NCBI GenBank assembly: GCA_020249005.1
Contig: JADCGN010000099.1
Span: forward strand, 1-9,017
Reading direction: 5' to 3'
Source: Alphaproteobacteria bacterium
GTDB lineage: Bacteria > Pseudomonadota > Alphaproteobacteria > UBA2136 > UBA6156
Length of the DNA: 9,017 nt
The notes beneath the pieces were generated by a model, which did no database searches, was not told the DNA's origin, and saw only the letters and a list, made by a program, of their open reading frames with translations. A program made the translations under genes and the position numbers. Position 1 is the first letter of the stretch. The number at the start of each line of letters is the position of its first letter. This document shows positions 5,765 through 9,017 of the stretch, in pieces.

Positions 5765-6130
5765 TTACAAAAGCCCCAGCGCCAGCTTGGCTTCCAGCGG
5801 CAGTTTGGTTTTGTCCCACGGGGGGTCGAAAGTTAACACCACCCGTGTGGTGTAACCGGTGGCGCCCGCCACCGCGGCTTGCGCTTGCTTGGGCAGCTCT
5901 TCCGCCACCGGGCAGTTGGGGGCGGTCAGCGTCATGGTCAGCGTGGCGGTGCGGTTGGCGTCGTCCAGTGTCAGGCCGTAGATCAGGCCCAAGTCGTAAA
6001 TGTTGAGCGGCAGTTCCGGGTCCATCACCTGGCGCAACGCGTGCACGGCCTTGTCTTGCAGGCTGGCATTGCCGGGCAGCTGGCCGGTGTCGGCGGCCAG
6101 TTCGGCAGCGGTTTCAATCTTAACCGGCAT
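5765..6130 (-). CDS. sufT: DUF59 / MIP18-family Fe-S assembly protein (SufT-like)
   Basis: Small cytosolic protein of 121 aa from the MIP18/DUF59 family, which works in Fe-S cluster maturation or transfer. The N-terminal 25 residues are variable. The family core follows: MDPELPLNIYDLGLIYGL (36-53), then LTAPNCP with the conserved Cys73, then VVLTFDPPWD (97-106), and a C-terminus ending in EAKLALGLL as in SufT-type members. PaaD relatives share the fold but normally lie with phenylacetate genes; here the SUF context argues for SufT. It is last in the minus-strand cluster. Its ATG shares one base with the stop of the membrane-protein gene (TAATG), so it is probably translated by reinitiation, consistent with a poor SD (GCGGA). 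Longer readings of the frame into the upstream gene are shadows. Confidence 0.9.
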   Translation of the reverse strand: MPVKIETAAELAADTGQLPGNASLQDKAVHALRQVMDPELPLNIYDLGLIYGLTLDDANRTATLTMTLTAPNCPVAEELPKQAQAAVAGATGYTTRVVLTFDPPWDKTKLPLEAKLALGLL

Positions 6131-6771
6131 TAGAAGATTCCGCTTTCTAGCAGCAGCGCCGCGCCGCCCACGCCCAACGCCAAAGCCAGCCCCCGCGCAA
6201 AAAAGAGGCGGAGACGGCTGGGTTCGATGCTTTGCTTCAAGCGGTGCACCAAGGCCAACCAGGCCACCCACATGGTGGCCACGCCCAGCACCACGCCCAG
6301 CCAACAGCCCGCTTTGTCGATGGCGCCATAGGCGAACACGCCCTTGGCATGCAAGGCGGCAAAGGCGGCGGAAAAGGCCAACAGCGCGCCCGGGTGCAAC
6401 AGCGTGTAGGCCGCGGCACAATGCCACGGTTGGGTGAAACCACCCGGTAGCCGCCCCGGTTGGCTGTGGGGGGCGGTATGCCACAGCTCGGCGCCCAGCA
6501 GGATGAGCGCGCTGCCAATCACCGCCAACACCCATGGGTGGATGCCCCAATGCGTGGGCATCGGTAAAACGCTCAGCCCGACCAGCACCACCGCCGCCAT
6601 CAGGCTGTCGGTGACCAGGCAGGTGAGGGCCACTTGGCGGGCTTGGCGGCGGTGACGCTCGGCGGTCAGGCGGGCGGCCAGTTGGCCCATCGGGCCAAAC
6701 GGTAAGGCCACCGTGGCCCCGGCCACCAGCCCGGCCGCCAGGGCGGGGAACAGGCTCAACAACAACTCCAT
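6130..6771 (-). CDS. LysE/RhtB-like multi-pass membrane transporter in the suf cluster
   Basis: Hydrophobic protein of 213 aa with about six membrane segments (roughly 2-28, 43-65, 70-92, 112-137, 145-170, 185-208). The length and layout match the LysE/RhtB amino-acid exporter superfamily. A GP motif occurs in ALPFGPMGQL near residue 27, followed by a basic loop (ERHRRQAR), and a mid-protein segment LLHPGALLAFSAAF resembles the family's NPKA region. The start at 6771 is the first ATG after the sufS stop and opens the first membrane segment; TAAGG lies 9 nt upstream, overlapping that stop. The gap to sufS is 11 nt and its stop overlaps the sufT start, so it is embedded in the operon. The substrate is unknown. 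By context, export of an amino acid, cysteine or a metal-related solute is possible. The family assignment is by pattern only. Confidence 0.7.
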   Translation of the reverse strand: MELLLSLFPALAAGLVAGATVALPFGPMGQLAARLTAERHRRQARQVALTCLVTDSLMAAVVLVGLSVLPMPTHWGIHPWVLAVIGSALILLGAELWHTAPHSQPGRLPGGFTQPWHCAAAYTLLHPGALLAFSAAFAALHAKGVFAYGAIDKAGCWLGVVLGVATMWVAWLALVHRLKQSIEPSRLRLFFARGLALALGVGGAALLLESGIF

Positions 6772-6782
6772 GGGGTGTAACC

Positions 6783-8015
6783 TTACCCCACCAACAGGCG
6801 GTGGGCTTTTTGTAAGGCGGTTTGCAGCTGGATTAAATCGGCGGTTGTGGTGTAAATGCCCACACTGGCGCGCAGGCACCCTTGCGGCAGGCCTAAGGCT
6901 GCCATCAGCGGCATGGCGCAATGGTGGCCGCTGCGGACTGCCACGCCTTGCTGATCGAGTAGCGTGGCCACATCGCCGGGGTGGGCGCCCCGCACATTGA
7001 AGGCCGCAATCCCGGTGTTGGCCGGGCTGTACATTTCCACAAACGGCAAGTCGGCCAAGGTACGGCTCAGCTGCGTGGCCATGGTGTGTTCGTGGCCTTG
7101 AATCGCTTCCCAGCCCAAACCTTGCACCCATGCGGCGGCGGCGCCCAGGGCAATCGCTTCGGCAATGGCGGGGGTGCCGGCTTCAAAGCGCGCCGGCGGC
7201 GCGGCAAAGGTGGTGCCAGTGGGCAGCCGCACGGTCTCAATCATATCGCCGCCGCCTTGGTAAGGGGGCATGGCGGCGAGCAGGTCTGGGCGGCCCCACA
7301 ATACGCCCACCCCGGTCGGGCCATACAGCTTATGGCCGGTCATGCACCAGAAATCCACGCCCAGCTCGGCCAGCTTGGGCAAGTTCACCGGCCCGTGCAC
7401 GGCGGCTTGGCTGCCATCTACCAGCACCGCCACGCCGTGCCGTTTGGCCAGCGGCACAATCTCGGCCAGCGGCGGGCGCACCCCCAGCACATTGCTCAGC
7501 TGGCTGATGGCCACCAGGGTGGCACCCTGCAGCAAGGCTTCCAGGTTGCTTAAGTCCAGGCTCTGGCGGTCGGCGGCCAACGGAATCACGCGGATTTCCG
7601 CGCCCGTGGCGGCGGCCACCAGTTGCCACGGCACCAGGTTGGCGTGGTGTTCCAGTTCGCTCACCACCATCGCCCCCCCGGGTTGCAGGCGCGGCCGGGC
7701 AAAGCTTTGGGCCACCAGGTTGATGGCCTCGGTGGTGTTGCGGGTAAAGATCAGCTGCTGGGCACTGGCGGCGGCGCTGAGCCCGAACAGTTGGCCCACC
7801 CGGGTGCGGGCGGCTTCGTAGGCGGCGGTGGTGGTGGCGCTGTTAAAGTACAGTCCGCGGTGAATGTTGGCGTAAGGCCCGGCCAGGGTTGCGGTGAGGC
7901 TGTCTATCACCGCCTGAGGCTTAAGGGCGCTGGCGGCGCTATCCAAAAACGCCAGCCGCTGGCCGTTGGGTTGGACCTGCAGGCTGGGGAATTGCGCGCG
8001 CAGCTGGTCGTTCAT
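6783..8015 (-). CDS. sufS: Cysteine desulfurase SufS
   Basis: Cytosolic PLP enzyme of 410 aa, class V aminotransferase fold, that removes sulfur from L-cysteine as an enzyme persulfide for SUF Fe-S assembly and releases alanine. Visible motifs: substrate/PLP region RNTTEAINLVA, SELEHHAN, VDGSQAAVH, PLP-binding lysine in TGHKLYGPTG (Lys229), PPYQGGGDMIETV, RFEAGTP, and the catalytic cysteine in RSGHHCAMPLM (Cys366). The short cysteine loop and the HKLYGPTG motif mark group II (SufS/CsdA) rather than IscS. Length is normal. The start is 5 nt after the sufD stop with only a weak SD (AGAAG overlapping that stop), suggesting translational coupling. SufS normally needs a sulfur acceptor (SufE or SufU); none is in this window, so it may lie upstream or elsewhere. 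Confidence 0.97.
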   Translation of the reverse strand: MNDQLRAQFPSLQVQPNGQRLAFLDSAASALKPQAVIDSLTATLAGPYANIHRGLYFNSATTTAAYEAARTRVGQLFGLSAAASAQQLIFTRNTTEAINLVAQSFARPRLQPGGAMVVSELEHHANLVPWQLVAAATGAEIRVIPLAADRQSLDLSNLEALLQGATLVAISQLSNVLGVRPPLAEIVPLAKRHGVAVLVDGSQAAVHGPVNLPKLAELGVDFWCMTGHKLYGPTGVGVLWGRPDLLAAMPPYQGGGDMIETVRLPTGTTFAAPPARFEAGTPAIAEAIALGAAAAWVQGLGWEAIQGHEHTMATQLSRTLADLPFVEMYSPANTGIAAFNVRGAHPGDVATLLDQQGVAVRSGHHCAMPLMAALGLPQGCLRASVGIYTTTADLIQLQTALQKAHRLLVG

Positions 8016-8020
8016 GGAGG

Positions 8021-9017
8021 TTACGTCTTCTCGTAATGGGGGCGGTCGAGCGTATCGCCAAACTCGCGCAGCACCTCACGCACTTCCGGGTTAGCCTTGG
8101 TGTGCGCCAGCCATTCGGTGGAAAAATCGGTGAGCGGGGGCGGGGCCTTGCTGCCACCATTCAGCCATTCGTGCACCCGCGCCGCCAGCACGCTGCGGGT
8201 GGCGGTGGGGAAGGCTTCCAGGAACTCATCGGCATAGCCTTGTACCAGCAGGGCGCGGGCCGCTGCTTCGGTCAGCCCACGCGCCTGCAGGTAGAACAGA
8301 TGGTGCGGGTTTAACCCCCCGGTTGCCGCACCATGGCTGCATTTAACATCGTCGGCATAAATTTCTAATTCGGGTTTTACGCTGGTGCGGGCCTGGTCGT
8401 TCAGCAGCAACGTGTGGTTGTGCATGTAGGCATTGGTTTTTTGGGCTTCTGCCGCCACGTAAAACTTGCCTTGGAACACCGCGTGGCTGTCATCCAGCTG
8501 CAGGTTGCGCTGCTTGATGACCACCGTGTTGCCTTCTCCCGCGTGATGGGTTTGCAGGGTGACGTCGTGATGTTGGTTGGCGCGGGCGGTGCTGAGACTG
8601 GTGAGATGATAGGTGCAGCCTGCGCTGAGGTGGGTGTGAATTTCACTGCGCACCAAGCCGCCGCCGGTGGTGCCCAGCGTGCCATGGTAGGTTGCTCCAG
8701 GCGCCAGCGTTTGGCGTTGGCGGCGGGTCAGCACCAGCCCGGCGGTGTCGGGCAGCAGGTGCAGCACGCTGTGTTCCAGCGTGGCGCCCGCGCCCAGCGC
8801 GATGGTGGTGGCATGGTGCTGCCAGCCGGTTTGGTGTGGCAGGGCGTGGTGGGCTTCCACCACCGTAGCCTGCACGCCGGGGGCCACGCGCAGGTGCAAG
8901 GCGGTGGGCGCCGCGCCTGCTACATGAATGAACGCCACCGGTGTTTTGGGCGTGCTGGTCATGGCCAATTCCCACGCTTGGGCCACGGGGAGGGTGTCGA
9001 GGTCATCCAGGCCGGGG
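8021..9017 (-). CDS. sufD: Fe-S cluster assembly scaffold protein SufD (5' end beyond window)
   Basis: The C-terminal 331 residues of SufD, partner of SufB and SufC in the SufBC2D scaffold complex where Fe-S clusters are built in the cytosol. Right-handed parallel beta-helix repeats occupy most of the visible part. The diagnostic C-terminal signature is present: YADDVKCSHGAATGG, with the conserved His (codon 8335-8333) implicated in cluster formation at the SufB-SufD interface. It is followed by LFYLQARGLTEAAARALLVQGYADEFLE. The frame stays open to the right edge; a GTG at 8986 begins a shorter reading but is probably internal, since SufD is usually above 400 aa. sufB and sufC are not visible and would be expected further right. 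The stop lies 5 nt before sufS. Confidence 0.95.
   Translation of the reverse strand, partial: PGLDDLDTLPVAQAWELAMTSTPKTPVAFIHVAGAAPTALHLRVAPGVQATVVEAHHALPHQTGWQHHATTIALGAGATLEHSVLHLLPDTAGLVLTRRQRQTLAPGATYHGTLGTTGGGLVRSEIHTHLSAGCTYHLTSLSTARANQHHDVTLQTHHAGEGNTVVIKQRNLQLDDSHAVFQGKFYVAAEAQKTNAYMHNHTLLLNDQARTSVKPELEIYADDVKCSHGAATGGLNPHHLFYLQARGLTEAAARALLVQGYADEFLEAFPTATRSVLAARVHEWLNGGSKAPPPLTDFSTEWLAHTKANPEVREVLREFGDTLDRPHYEKT

Noticed and set aside
5745..5790. Terminator between convergent glmM and sufT
   Set aside because: Only 20 nt separate the stops, and no stem longer than about 4 bp was seen there.
1..9017. A mobile element, CRISPR array, toxin-antitoxin or other defence system
   Set aside because: No transposase, integrase, repeat array, nuclease or paired toxin-antitoxin signature was found. 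Gene content and composition look like core chromosome throughout.

Overview
The window is GC-rich, densely coding chromosomal DNA from a Gram-negative bacterium. An alphaproteobacterium (Pseudomonadota) fits best. GlmM has alphaproteobacterial-style stretches (SGYMIESAL, GPLPTPAVAMLTRSLR, ASHNPYEDNGIKLF), ftsH is followed directly by glmM with no folP between them, and a SUF cluster carries a DUF59 (SufT-like) gene. This placement was read by eye and not tested by phylogeny.

Layout from left to right. (1) The first 50 codons of a minus-strand gene with one membrane segment run off the left edge. (2) A 224-bp divergent intergenic region follows. (3) A plus-strand gene encodes a parvulin-type peptidyl-prolyl isomerase lipoprotein (375-1214), closed by a strong GC hairpin. 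(4) Converging on it is a minus-strand pair: a small exported Cys/Trp-rich protein (1901-2233) and an exported glycine-zipper protein (1281-1904). They overlap by ATGA and each has a good Shine-Dalgarno sequence. (5) A second divergent region (2234-2431) contains GC hairpins. (6) Plus-strand ftsH (2432-4333) and glmM (4380-5744) follow. (7) A compact minus-strand cluster reads inward from the right edge: sufD (partial), sufS, a LysE/RhtB-like membrane protein, and a sufT-like DUF59 gene. Gaps there are only 5 and 11 nt, plus one 1-nt TAATG overlap.

How the genes work together. SufD and SufS belong to SUF Fe-S cluster assembly, and SufT-like proteins act in Fe-S maturation. The membrane protein between sufS and sufT is the odd member. 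FtsH is the membrane-anchored AAA+ zinc protease. GlmM makes glucosamine-1-phosphate for peptidoglycan and LPS. The isomerase lipoprotein, the glycine-zipper protein and the Cys/Trp-rich protein are all predicted to be exported, so the left half is largely envelope-related.

I found no rRNA, tRNA, CRISPR array, insertion sequence, integrase, phage gene or recognisable defence system. No gene-free stretch exceeds 300 bp. The least explained part is the coupled minus-strand pair at 1281-2233.
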